Made by a program: the position numbers and the translations under genes
Source of the DNA: an uncultured Myxococcales bacterium
Lineage (GTDB): Bacteria > Myxococcota_A > UBA9042
Direction: 5' to 3'
Assembly: GCA_903955385.1 (NCBI GenBank)
Contig: CAJBNH010000173.1
Location: 1 to 64,000 of the forward strand
DNA length: 64,000 bases
Shown here: positions 18,469 through 26,154 of the stretch, one piece after another
Position numbering within the stretch: the stretch's first letter is position 1
Layout: every line of letters begins with the position of its first letter
The notes under the pieces: model-generated
Databases searched by the model: none
What the model saw: only the letters and a program-made list of their open reading frames with translations
Told to the model about the DNA's origin: nothing

Positions 18469-19566
18469 ATGAAGCGTCTTTCCCTTCAGGCACTTGCCTT
18501 CCTTGGCGTGGCCGCTTTGGCCCTGACTGCTTGCGGCACCACCGACAACGCTGATGTCGACACGACCGCCGCCGGTGACGTCGTTGCCGACACCACGACT
18601 GGCGACACGACCCCGGCGGACACGACCCCGGTCGACACCGTGGTGCCCGTTCCTTGCGATGGCAAGTGCCCGGAAGCCCTGTGTGACACGGCCACCAACA
18701 CCTGCAAGGTTCCCTGCGACGGCAAGTGCCTCGCCGACGAGTCCTGCAACGCCGAGAACAAGTGCGTCAAGCAGATGTGCAAGGATCCGACGTTCGGCAC
18801 CAACCTGCAGAAGATGTCGAAGATCGAGATCGGCGTTGCGGACGATGGCTGCGACCTCAATGACGACGGTCTGGCAGACAACGCGTTGGGCAAGATCCTC
18901 AAGCAGCTCAACTTCCTCAGCAAGGCCAACGACACCCTGATCGAGCAGATCGCCACGGGCACGCTCGTCCTGATCTTCGAGCCTTCCGCGTACAAGACCG
19001 ATGGCACCCCGTTCGACATGAATCTGCTGCTGGGCGACGGCGACGCCGCGGCCGGTACCTGCGACTACACGACCGGCGCCTGCAAGTACACGGTCAAGAA
19101 GGCCAGCTACGACCTGCTCGCCCAAGTCACCGGCTTCTGCCCCGCGCTCGTCAACTTCGGCGGCGCCACCATCAAAGACCTGAAGCTGAAGGCCGGCAGC
19201 AAGGAGCAGAAGTTCGCGCTTTCGTTCCCGATTTCCGGCATTCCGCTGTCGCTGACCATCAGCCAGGCTCAGGTCGAAGGCACCGTCACGACGGCCGAGA
19301 AGTGGGTCGACACCAAGAGCGGCAAGGTCTGCGGCGTCATCGCCAAGGAAGACCTCGAGAAGGCCGTGGACGCGGTTCCGGACGAGACGATTCTCGCCCT
19401 CGGCATTGGCGACAAGGCGGCGGTCAAGGCCCTGCTGCAGACCATCATCCAGCCCGACATCGACCTCGACGGCGACGGCGTCAAGGACGCCGTGTCGATC
19501 GCCCTCAAGTTCGAGAGCGTTGAGGCGACGGTCACCGGCTTTACCCCCGAGACCACCACGCCGTAA
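18469..19566 (+). CDS. Secreted lipoprotein with EF-like DxDxDG loops
   Basis: 365 residues. A signal peptide ends at LTAC (lipidated Cys22), followed by an Asp/Thr-rich linker (about 25-62) of the same style as the other two lipoproteins in the window. Residues 62-105 hold two short Cys-rich modules with repeated CDGKC. Two Asp-rich loops, DLNDDGLADN and DIDLDGDGVKDA, look like calcium-binding thrombospondin-3/dockerin-type loops; between them lies a domain of about 220 residues that I do not recognise. GGAGCGACC precedes the ATG. A strong terminator follows. Confidence 0.75.
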   Translation: MKRLSLQALAFLGVAALALTACGTTDNADVDTTAAGDVVADTTTGDTTPADTTPVDTVVPVPCDGKCPEALCDTATNTCKVPCDGKCLADESCNAENKCVKQMCKDPTFGTNLQKMSKIEIGVADDGCDLNDDGLADNALGKILKQLNFLSKANDTLIEQIATGTLVLIFEPSAYKTDGTPFDMNLLLGDGDAAAGTCDYTTGACKYTVKKASYDLLAQVTGFCPALVNFGGATIKDLKLKAGSKEQKFALSFPISGIPLSLTISQAQVEGTVTTAEKWVDTKSGKVCGVIAKEDLEKAVDAVPDETILALGIGDKAAVKALLQTIIQPDIDLDGDGVKDAVSIALKFESVEATVTGFTPETTTP

Positions 19567-19589
19567 TCGCACGGACTCTGATTGAACGG

Positions 19590-19629
19590 GTGGCGGGGTT
19601 CCTTCGGGGGCCCCGCCACTCGCGTTTTT
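19590..19629 (+). terminator. Rho-independent terminator
   Basis: A 9-bp stem GTGGCGGGG (19590-19598) pairs with CCCCGCCAC (19611-19619) around a 12-nt loop, followed shortly by five Ts (19625-19629). It ends the lipoprotein transcript. Confidence 0.85.
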
Positions 19630-19699
19630 GCGTGCGAGCAGGGCAGGGAATCGCAAGCAGGCGCCTCGCTTCGGGGGGGGACAAATCCGGCACCGCGCC

Positions 19700-19728
19700 T
19701 TGACAGGGATCGCCTTTGCCCGTAGCTT
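19700..19728 (+). promoter_or_regulatory. Promoter of the tRNA cluster
   Basis: TTGACA (19700-19705), 17 nt, TAGCTT (19723-19728), about 40 bp before the first tRNA. It is the cleanest example of the window's promoter pattern. Confidence 0.7.
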
Positions 19729-19770
19729 ACCGCGTCGCTGAGCGGCATGTGCTGCTGCCCGGTCGCTCTT

Positions 19771-19847
19771 GGAGTGGTAGTTCAGTTGGTTAGAACGCTG
19801 GCCTGTCAAGCCAGAGGTCGCGGGTTCAAGTCCCGTCCGCTCCGCCA
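19771..19847 (+). tRNA. tRNA-Asp (GTC)
   Basis: 77 nt with encoded CCA. The acceptor GGAGTGG pairs with CCGCTCC (one G-U). The D-loop, the anticodon loop CTGTCAA (anticodon GTC) and the T-arm GGTTCAAGTCC are all clear. Confidence 0.95.
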
Positions 19848-19890
19848 ATCCCTGACCGTGCCTTGCAGCCGGAGCCGCCCCGCGGCGCAT

Positions 19891-19962
19891 GGGCGAATAG
19901 CTCAGAGGTAGAGCTTCGGCTTTACACGCCGCGGGTCGCAGGTTCGATTCCTGCTTCGCCCA
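19891..19962 (+). tRNA. tRNA-Val (TAC)
   Basis: 72 nt. The acceptor GGGCGAA pairs with TTCGCCC; the anticodon loop TTTACAC gives TAC. The outermost pair of the anticodon stem is a T-C mismatch. CCA is not encoded: CCC follows the discriminator A. Confidence 0.9.
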
Positions 19963-19981
19963 CCCTGTCAGGGAACCCTTT

Positions 19982-20058
19982 GGAGTGGTAGTTCAGTTGG
20001 TTAGAACGCTGGCCTGTCAAGCCAGAGGTCGCGGGTTCAAGTCCCGTCCGCTCCGCCA
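19982..20058 (+). tRNA. tRNA-Asp (GTC), second identical copy
   Basis: Identical over 77 nt to the copy at 19771, including the encoded CCA. The flanks differ, so the duplicated unit is little more than the tRNA itself. Confidence 0.95.
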
Positions 20059-20077
20059 AGTCCCCAACATTGAAACA

Positions 20078-20112
20078 GGAATTCCGCAACGCTGCTGTGC
20101 GATTGCGGTGTT
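20078..20112. terminator. Stem-loop between the tRNA cluster and the kinase gene
   Basis: GGAA-tt-CCGCAA pairs with TTGCGG-tg-TTCC, i.e. 10 base pairs with a symmetric internal loop. There is no T-run. It lies between convergent transcripts, so it may end both. Confidence 0.4.
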
Positions 20113-20138
20113 CCGGCTTGTAAGTGGTCGTGCGTCCG

Positions 20139-21722
20139 TCAGACCGGATGCAGGCTTGTCGCGTAGACTTGGGTCGGTCTTGGCTCGGGCAGCGTCGTCA
20201 ACCGCACCAACGCCCTTCGTCCAGCCCAGCGCGCTACGTGCTCATCGACGCGGATCTGGCTGCCTGCGGCGATTCTCAACAGCACCAGCGGGTCCAGTGC
20301 CTGTTCGACCACGCCAGCCACCGACGGCCGGTGCCCGACAAGGGCAGCTCGCAGCTCCAGCCGCGGCTCGGGAATGTGCGACAGTTGCAAGTGCATGCTC
20401 GCGATGGCGTCCAGCAGGTGGCAGACCGTCCCGCGCTCATCGCCGTTGCAGGGCACGCGCACCTCGATGTGGGCTCCCGCAGGCCCCGACACCTTCGCGC
20501 CCCACTCCCGCAGGTCGCCCAAGCTCCCGGCAAGGACGTGACGGGCGATTTGCTCCAGCGCCTCAGGACCATAGGTCATGCCGCCTGCTCGCAGCTGGCG
20601 CACTTCTATCAGGGCATGAACGGCAGCGATGTCGAAGTCACTGCGACGCACATCGACGCGCACGGCGGGCATGCCGGGGGGCGTGCGGCGCAACAGCGGC
20701 GCGGACGGCGGGCGCAGGTTGACGCGCTCCACGGGTTCTCCCGCCAGCTCACGCCGGTGGGCAAGGCGAAGCGTGCGCAGCGCCTGGCGAACTCCGTGGG
20801 TCGACAGGGGGCGTGCGGCGGCGTCCTTCTCCAGCAGGGGAGCGAGCCACGCTTCGAAGCCGCGCGGAAGCAACTCGGGAGAAATGCGGCTGGAAAGGGG
20901 CGGCGGCGGCGTGTACAGGTGGTGTTGGCACAGCTCGAAGGCGTTGCTGCCGATGAAGGGCGGCTCGCCGGTCAGCAGCTCATACGTGACACAACCCACC
21001 AGATACAGGTCGGTCCTGGCGTCGACATGCAAGCCGCGAATCTGCTCCGGGCTCATGTAGGCAGGGGTGCCGACGACACCGACGTCCTCAGACTGCACGA
21101 CGGGACCGGGTGCCTGAGCGATACCGAAGTCCACCAGCTTGCACTGTCCAGGAGTGCCGTCGCGGGGCAGCATCACGTTCTCGGGCTTGACGTCGCAGTG
21201 GACGACGTCGGCATCGTGGCACGCGGCCAGCGCTCCCAACAGGTTGTCCAGCACCATCAACCCCAGCGTCGGGTCCAGGCCGCGACCTTCCCGCAGCACC
21301 CGGTCACGGACGCTTTCGCCTTCGACCAGTTCCATGTCGATCAGCAGGCGACCTTCGCGGGTGCGGCCAAAGCGGTGCAGGCTGGCGACCGACGGGTGGG
21401 TGACCAGTCGGACGAGCTTGGCCTCCTGAAAGAAACGCTGTGCACTCGAGGCGTTACTGGCGTACTCGTCGTTCAGCAGCTTCAGGGCGACCACGCGCTT
21501 GGTCAGCCGGTCCTCAGCGCGGAACACGGTGCCCATGCCGCCGACTCCGACCTGCTGCACGAGCTCATAGCGCTCGTCCAGAACGTCCCCCGCTTGGCCG
21601 ACAAAAGCCGTCACCAGCTCCAGCGACGAGCCATCGGAAGGACAGACGCGTCTCTGACCGCGGAAGTGCCGGCGGCACTTGCGGCAGAACAGCAGATCAG
21701 GTTGGAGATTCAGGCTCTTCAT
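20139..21722 (-). CDS. Ser/Thr protein kinase with N-terminal zinc-ribbon-like motif
   Basis: 527 residues. Residues 10-32 have a CxxC...CPSDG zinc-ribbon-like motif (C13, C16, C27). The Hanks-type kinase domain runs about 52-310: glycine loop GVGGMG (59-64), Lys81, Glu100, catalytic loop HCDVKPEN (D177, N182), DFG (198-200) and GTPAYMSPEQ. HCD replaces the usual HRD, so the RD-type arginine is missing. The C-terminal 190 residues form a separate domain of unknown type, with no membrane segment, so the kinase is cytoplasmic. It lies 1.8 kb from an injection-system locus with two FHA proteins, which makes it a candidate partner; that link is inferred. Confidence 0.9.
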   Translation of the reverse strand: MKSLNLQPDLLFCRKCRRHFRGQRRVCPSDGSSLELVTAFVGQAGDVLDERYELVQQVGVGGMGTVFRAEDRLTKRVVALKLLNDEYASNASSAQRFFQEAKLVRLVTHPSVASLHRFGRTREGRLLIDMELVEGESVRDRVLREGRGLDPTLGLMVLDNLLGALAACHDADVVHCDVKPENVMLPRDGTPGQCKLVDFGIAQAPGPVVQSEDVGVVGTPAYMSPEQIRGLHVDARTDLYLVGCVTYELLTGEPPFIGSNAFELCQHHLYTPPPPLSSRISPELLPRGFEAWLAPLLEKDAAARPLSTHGVRQALRTLRLAHRRELAGEPVERVNLRPPSAPLLRRTPPGMPAVRVDVRRSDFDIAAVHALIEVRQLRAGGMTYGPEALEQIARHVLAGSLGDLREWGAKVSGPAGAHIEVRVPCNGDERGTVCHLLDAIASMHLQLSHIPEPRLELRAALVGHRPSVAGVVEQALDPLVLLRIAAGSQIRVDEHVARWAGRRALVRLTTLPEPRPTQVYATSLHPV

Positions 21723-21921
21723 GCGTCCGAGGCGAGCGGAATGGCAATGCGCCCGCTATCGGCGACGGTAGACGCGATCGGTCGAGGCGCAAGAAAATCA
21801 CCTTGCGCGGTCTGCGACTCCACCCTCGGAGCGTGGCGGCCCTCTTTACACTTCGCCGCCGCTGCACTACCAAGGCCCCTCCTTTCCAGACCCGACCGAT
21901 CGCCCAAGCCCAGCGGAACCC

Positions 21922-22710
21922 ATGCGCATCCTGTTGACCAATGACGACGGCATTCACGCCACCGGCATCGCCGTGCTCGCCCGCGTTGCGGAGCGCTTTG
22001 GTGAGGTTTGGGTGGTTGCGCCTGACACGGAGCGAAGCGGCGTCTCGCACGCCATCACCCTCTTCAAGCCGCTTCGGCTCAAGCAGATCCAGCCCCGCTG
22101 GTTCGCTTGCGACGGCACGCCGACGGACTGCATCTATCTCGCGCTGCACCAGATGCAGATCGCGCCGGATTTGGTGCTGTCGGGGGTCAACGCCGGGCCC
22201 AACCTCGCGCACGACGTGTTGTATTCCGGAACGGTGTCCGGGGCGCTGGAGGGGGCGCACTGGGGCGTGCCGAGCCTCGCGATCTCGCACTGCAACAGCA
22301 AGGAGACGGACATCGCCGCGCTGGAGCCGATGCTGGGAGAGATCCTGACGACCCTGCTGCCGACCGCACTCGAGTTGGGTGGGGCGTTGAACGTCAACCT
22401 GCCGTCGGTGCACCGCGCGCCCTACGCCGGCATCGCGGTGACCAGCTTGGGGCGCCGCTACTACTCGAACGAGGTCATCGAGCGCAACGACCCGCGCGGC
22501 CAGCCCTATTACTGGATCGGCGGAGCCAAGGTCACGATGCCGGACCTCGAGGGCAGCGATTGCAACGCGATCCGCGACAACCTCATCAGCGTCACGCCCT
22601 TGGGCGACGATCTGACGCGCCACGCCTCGGTGTCCCGCGCGGCCGAGCTCCTGGCCCACCACGGAATGCGCCCCGCCACCACCGCCTCCGCCCCGGACCC
22701 GGGAGCCTGA
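21922..22710 (+). CDS. surE: 5'/3'-nucleotidase SurE
   Basis: 262 residues. SurE is a divalent-metal-dependent phosphatase acting on nucleoside monophosphates. The metal site is visible as N7-D8-D9 in LLTNDDGI, S39 in APDTERSG, and SGVNAGPN. TPTDC and the SGTVSGALEG motif are also typical. It is divergent from the kinase gene across about 200 bp and lies 30 bp before apt, so the two nucleotide genes are likely co-transcribed. A weak promoter (TTTACA 21845-21850, TACCAA 21868-21873) precedes it. Confidence 0.95.
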   Translation: MRILLTNDDGIHATGIAVLARVAERFGEVWVVAPDTERSGVSHAITLFKPLRLKQIQPRWFACDGTPTDCIYLALHQMQIAPDLVLSGVNAGPNLAHDVLYSGTVSGALEGAHWGVPSLAISHCNSKETDIAALEPMLGEILTTLLPTALELGGALNVNLPSVHRAPYAGIAVTSLGRRYYSNEVIERNDPRGQPYYWIGGAKVTMPDLEGSDCNAIRDNLISVTPLGDDLTRHASVSRAAELLAHHGMRPATTASAPDPGA

Positions 22711-22740
22711 GGACGCCCACAGACCCATCGGAGAATCCCC

Positions 22741-23262
22741 ATGCCGCTCAAGCCCTTCACTGCTCTGGTCCGCGATGTGCCCGACTTTCCCAAGCCCGGC
22801 ATTCTCTTCAAGGACATCACTCCCTTGCTTCAGAGCGGCCCGGCCCTGCGCGCTGTGGTCGATGCGCTGGTGCACGAGAGCCGATCTCTCAACGCCGACG
22901 TCATCCTGGGGATCGAGTCGCGTGGCTTCCTGTTTGCCGCGCCGATGGCCTATGCGACTGGGTCTGGCATGGCGTTGGTCCGCAAGCCCGGCAAGCTGCC
23001 TGCCGATACCGTCAAGCTGAGCTACGCGCTCGAGTACGGCTCCGACCAGATCGAGATGCACGCCGACGCCATTCGTCCGGGCCAGCGCGTCCTCATCGTC
23101 GATGACGTGTTGGCCACTGGCGGCACGGCACTGGCGACCGCCCAGCTGGTGCGATCTGTGGGAGGCGTGGTGGCAGGCTTCGTGTTCCTGATCGAGCTGG
23201 ATGCGCTGGGGGGGCGCAAGCGGCTCGAGGGCACGCCGATCGTGTCACTGCTGCACTACTGA
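22741..23262 (+). CDS. apt: Adenine phosphoribosyltransferase
   Basis: 173 residues, standard for APT. It salvages adenine to AMP with PRPP. Motifs are the N-terminal [38 protein letters not shown] and the PRPP-binding [19 protein letters not shown] precedes the ATG. Confidence 0.97.
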   Translation: MPLKPFTALVRDVPDFPKPGILFKDITPLLQSGPALRAVVDALVHESRSLNADVILGIESRGFLFAAPMAYATGSGMALVRKPGKLPADTVKLSYALEYGSDQIEMHADAIRPGQRVLIVDDVLATGGTALATAQLVRSVGGVVAGFVFLIELDALGGRKRLEGTPIVSLLHY

Positions 23263-23530
23263 GCCAGTGCCGCCGCCCGTTCTCATGGCCATCCAAGTGC
23301 CTGTGTTCGTGCCGCGCTTGGGGGACTCACCGGGCTTCCGTCTCGCCTTTCGGAGCCAAGCCGTTCGCCGCCCGGAAGTCGTTGACACCTGAGCGGTGCC
23401 TATGCGTTACTCCAACCTTGGTCCCGTCCCGACCCTTGTCGACAAGAGGACGCGCAGTCCCATCGGCAGTTCCGGGGACGCGTGACGGGGACCGCGTCGT
23501 GGTCGAAGTGTTCGAACCGTTGGGAGTGGC
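23263..23530 (+). promoter_or_regulatory. Leader region of the injection-system locus with a possible promoter
   Basis: This 268-bp gap separates apt from the first injection-system gene. TTGACA at 23382-23387 is a good -35 box, but the best -10 candidates (GTTACT at 23406, 18 nt away) are poor. An activator-dependent promoter would fit. I see no other gene or structured element. Confidence 0.35.
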
Positions 23531-24118
23531 ATGAGCCAGTTCGAGGTCATCCGTGACCTGGGAGAGACGCTGAAGGAACTCCTCAAGGAGGCCTTCAAGT
23601 CCTCTGGCTTCACCACGGTCACGGTGACCACCGACCGCCCCAAGAAGGACAACATCAAGAACCTGCCGATGGTGAGCAGCTATCTGTATCACGTCGGCTT
23701 CGCACAGAACTACCGCGAGCGCACCGAGTCGTTGGTATCCACCCATGACAAGCAGGGGAACATCGTCGAGTTCTTCCGAGACGCCCCCGTCTACTTGAAC
23801 GCGCATTACGTGGTATCGGTTTGGGGTAACTCGCCGGGTGAGGAGAACCTCCTGCTTGGCCTGATCATCAAGACGTTCCTGGAGCACACGATCCTGACGG
23901 GAGAGGACCTGCGCGGCGAGTCGTTCTATCCGGACGACAAGCTGAACATTTACCCGAACCTGCAGGCGGATCACAACGACCTGATGTCTTTCTGGCGTTC
24001 CATGAACGAGGAGATGCGTCCGGCGTTGTTCTACTACGTGCGTTTCCGGGTCGAATCCGACCGCAGGTCTTCCGAGGTGCGCCGCGTGATCGGCAAGGAC
24101 ATTGCCGTTCATCGGTAG
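23531..24118 (+). CDS. DUF4255 / Pvc16-like tail cap protein
   Basis: 195 residues. DUF4255 is the N-terminal domain of Pvc16/Afp16, the terminator that caps the end of the sheath-tube in extracellular contractile injection systems. The pattern fits: an N-terminal helix (ETLKELLKEAF), PKKDNIKNLPMVSSYLYHVGFAQNYRER, PVYLNAHYVVSVWGNSPGEENLLLG, then FLEHTIL and NIYPNLQADHNDLMSFWRSM. Afp16 is longer, so this is close to the minimal domain. GGGAGTGG precedes the ATG. It is the first gene of the cluster on the plus strand. Confidence 0.85.
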   Translation: MSQFEVIRDLGETLKELLKEAFKSSGFTTVTVTTDRPKKDNIKNLPMVSSYLYHVGFAQNYRERTESLVSTHDKQGNIVEFFRDAPVYLNAHYVVSVWGNSPGEENLLLGLIIKTFLEHTILTGEDLRGESFYPDDKLNIYPNLQADHNDLMSFWRSMNEEMRPALFYYVRFRVESDRRSSEVRRVIGKDIAVHR

Positions 24119-24132
24119 CTGAGGGGACCAAG

Positions 24133-24155
24133 CCCGGGCACACGTGCCTCCCGGG
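24133..24155. repeat. Hairpin in the leader of sheath gene 1
   Basis: CCCGGG (24133-24138) and CCCGGG (24150-24155) flank GGCACACGTGCC-like inner pairing. It lies in the 165-bp gap before sheath 1. No T-run follows; it may stabilise the sheath mRNA or pause transcription. Confidence 0.35.
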
Positions 24156-24283
24156 TCTAGCGAGCGAGCCCGGCGGCGCATCCGGGTGGACGGCACGAGT
24201 GGACTACGGCAGCCGTCGGGGCTGTCCGAGGGAGTTTCCTAGCAGGGGCCATGGGGGCTCCACGACAGAAAGGGGATGAAGCA

Positions 24284-25465
24284 ATGGCAACTTCTTATCT
24301 TTCGCCAGGTGTCTACGTCGAGGAAGTCGATCGGGGCACAAAGCCTCTTGAGATGGTCGGCACGAGCACCTGCGCCTTCTTGGGCGAGTGCACCGTGGGT
24401 CCTGTCAACGAGCCTATCCTGTGCACCAATTGGTCGCAGTACACGAAGCACTTCGGTGACTTCCAGAACAGCGAGTACTTGGCTCACGCGGTCTACGGCT
24501 TCTTCAACAACGGCGGTTCGCGCGCGTTCGTCCTGAACGTGGGCAATTGGGAAGAGGTCAGCAAGGCCGATCCCAAGGACGGCAAGCCGAAGCTCGCCAG
24601 CAAGGCGGCGCTTTACATCGGCACCGACAACGGCCCGGGCACCCGCACCGGTCTCAAGGCGCTCGAGGACGTCGACGAAGTCAACATCGTCGCTGCCCCC
24701 GGCCAGACCGACCCGGTCATTCAGGATGCCGTGCTCAGCCACTGCGAGAACATGCGCTATCGGTTCGCGGTTCTCGACTCTCCGGAAGTCATCGAGAAGG
24801 GTGGCGTCGACAAGCTGCCGAAGCCCCGTGACTCGAAGTACGGCGCGTACTACTTCCCGTGGGTTGAGATCTACGACCCCTTCAAGGGCAACATCTTCCA
24901 GCCCCCGAGCGGCTACATGGCCGGCGTCTACGCCCGCAGCGACTCTGAGCGCGGCGTGCACAAGGCTCCCGCGAACGAGATCGTGCGCGGCGCCATCGGC
25001 CTGAAGTACAACATCACCCGTGGCGAGCAGGACCTCCTGAACCCCAAGGGCATCAACTGCATCCGCAGCTTCCCGAATCGCGGCATCCGCGTTTGGGGCG
25101 CCCGCACCGTGTCGTCGGACGCCTCCTGGCGTTACGTCAACGTGCGGCGTCTCTTCAACATGGTCGAGCAGTCGATCGAGCTCGGCACCCAGTGGGTGGT
25201 CTTCGAGCCGAACGACCAGCGGCTGTGGAAGCGCGTTACCCGTGACATCAGCGCGTTCCTGCTTCGCCTCTGGCGTCAGGGCGCTCTGTTCGGCAAGACC
25301 CCCGAGGAGGCCTTCTTCGTCAAGTGCGACGACGAGACCAACCCCCCCGAGGTCATCGACGCCGGCCAGATGATCTGCGAGATCGGCATGTGCCCGGTGA
25401 AGCCCGCGGAATTCGTCATCTTCCGGATTGGCCAGATGCCCGCCGGCGGTGACGTCAGCGAGTAG
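24284..25465 (+). CDS. Contractile tail sheath protein 1
   Basis: 393 residues, the size of Pvc2/Afp2-type and phage-like sheaths. The N-terminal SYLSPGVYVEEVDRG strand and the C-terminal sheath core are unmistakable: PPSGYMAGVYARSD, HKAPANE, GINCIRSFPNRGIRVWGARTVSSD, YVNVRRLFNMVEQSI, FFVKCDDETNP and PVKPAEFVIFRIGQM. It forms the contracting outer layer around the tube. The ATG at 24284 follows AAAGGGGA; an upstream ATG at 24251 lacks support. A strong stem-loop follows, so sheath 1 may be expressed above the downstream genes. Confidence 0.95.
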   Translation: MATSYLSPGVYVEEVDRGTKPLEMVGTSTCAFLGECTVGPVNEPILCTNWSQYTKHFGDFQNSEYLAHAVYGFFNNGGSRAFVLNVGNWEEVSKADPKDGKPKLASKAALYIGTDNGPGTRTGLKALEDVDEVNIVAAPGQTDPVIQDAVLSHCENMRYRFAVLDSPEVIEKGGVDKLPKPRDSKYGAYYFPWVEIYDPFKGNIFQPPSGYMAGVYARSDSERGVHKAPANEIVRGAIGLKYNITRGEQDLLNPKGINCIRSFPNRGIRVWGARTVSSDASWRYVNVRRLFNMVEQSIELGTQWVVFEPNDQRLWKRVTRDISAFLLRLWRQGALFGKTPEEAFFVKCDDETNPPEVIDAGQMICEIGMCPVKPAEFVIFRIGQMPAGGDVSE

Positions 25466-25492
25466 TCGACCGGCCTGAGCCAGGTACTGAAG

Positions 25493-25540
25493 AGGACCCC
25501 GCTCCGGGTCGGACCTCGGTCTAGCCCGGGGCGGGGTTCT
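25493..25540 (+). terminator. Attenuator-like stem-loop after sheath 1
   Basis: AGGACCCCGCTCCGGG (25493-25508) pairs with CCCGGGGCGGGGTTCT (25525-25540): 16 positions, one mismatch and one G-U, 16-nt loop. The tract after it is CGCTTTCCCC, so termination is probably partial. The cluster continues 37 bp later. Confidence 0.65.
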
Positions 25541-25576
25541 CGCTTTCCCCCTCTCCACTCGCGTCAGGAGACCAAG

Positions 25577-25948
25577 ATGTCGTTCGTCACGCAGTTCGAG
25601 TTCACGCTTCCGCGCGGCTATGTCGACAAGGACGGCAACGTCCACAAGAAGGGTGTCATGCGGCTGGCAACGGCCAAGGACGAGATCCTTCCGCTGCAGG
25701 ACTACCGCGTGCAGAACAACCGCGCGTATTTGGTCATCATCCTGCTGTCGCGAGTGATCGAGACGCTGGGCAGCCTGAAGTCCATCAACCCGTCGATCAT
25801 CGAGTCGCTTTTCTCGACCGACCTTGCCTACCTGCAGGACTTCTATCGCCGCATCAACGAAGAAGGCACGGCCATGGTCAAGGCCAAGTGCCCTGAGTGC
25901 GGTCACCAGTTCGACGTCGATACGGGAGGTGGTCTGGGGGAATCGTGA
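25577..25948 (+). CDS. Tail assembly chaperone-like protein with C-terminal Cys pair
   Basis: 123 residues. The beginning (FEFTLPRGYVDKDGNVHKKG, then RLATAKDE) and the helical centre (VIETLGSLKSINPSIIESLFSTDLAYLQDFYRRINEE) follow the pattern of phage tail assembly proteins of the Mu gp41/gpE type (Phage_TAC). Its end carries CPECGHQFDVD, a half zinc-finger. In phages these chaperones coat the tape measure protein before tube assembly. It lies between the two sheath genes and its stop overlaps the start of the next gene (GTGA). A run of five Gs sits three codons before the stop. Confidence 0.7.
   Translation: MSFVTQFEFTLPRGYVDKDGNVHKKGVMRLATAKDEILPLQDYRVQNNRAYLVIILLSRVIETLGSLKSINPSIIESLFSTDLAYLQDFYRRINEEGTAMVKAKCPECGHQFDVDTGGGLGES
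25936..25948 (+). other. Candidate -1 ribosomal frameshift site
   Basis: GGGGG (25936-25940) is followed by AATCG and the TGA stop of the upstream chaperone-like gene. In-frame codons are CTG GGG GAA TCG TGA. A one-base backward slip on the G-run enters the frame of the next gene, which is open across the junction. It would give a fusion like gpG-gpGT of phage lambda. The heptamer is not a canonical X-XXY-YYZ site. Confidence 0.35.
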
Positions 25949-26106
25949 GCTACCCCCTGGATCGGCTCTACCAGGAGGTAGCTTACATCGGCTATCACTT
26001 TCACTGGGCGCTCGACGAGATCCTCGACATGGAGCACAAGGAACGCCAGCTCTGGGTCAAGGAGATTTCCGAGATCAACAAGGAAATCAACAAGTCGCGC
26101 AAGTAG
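25945..26106 (+). CDS. DUF6760-like small protein, probable second tail assembly chaperone
   Basis: 53 residues, starting at a GTG that overlaps the preceding stop (GTGA). The sequence YPLDRLYQEVAYIGYHFHW-LDEILDMEHKERQLWVKEI is the small DUF6760-type protein regularly found between sheath/chaperone and tube genes in contractile systems. The aromatic YHFHW plus LDEILDMEHKERQLW resembles the T part of G/GT tail chaperones. It can be made alone from the GTG or as a frameshift extension of the preceding protein. Confidence 0.75.
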   Translation: MSYPLDRLYQEVAYIGYHFHWALDEILDMEHKERQLWVKEISEINKEINKSRK

Positions 26107-26154
26107 ACAAGGGTGCCGGAGTCGTCGGAGCGATCGCGCGCTGCAGGAGCACCC

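Noticed and set aside
24239-25906. A 555-codon minus-strand open frame opposite sheath 1
   Set aside because: The plus strand carries the sheath signature throughout; the antisense frame is Val/Asp/Arg-rich without any recognisable motif.
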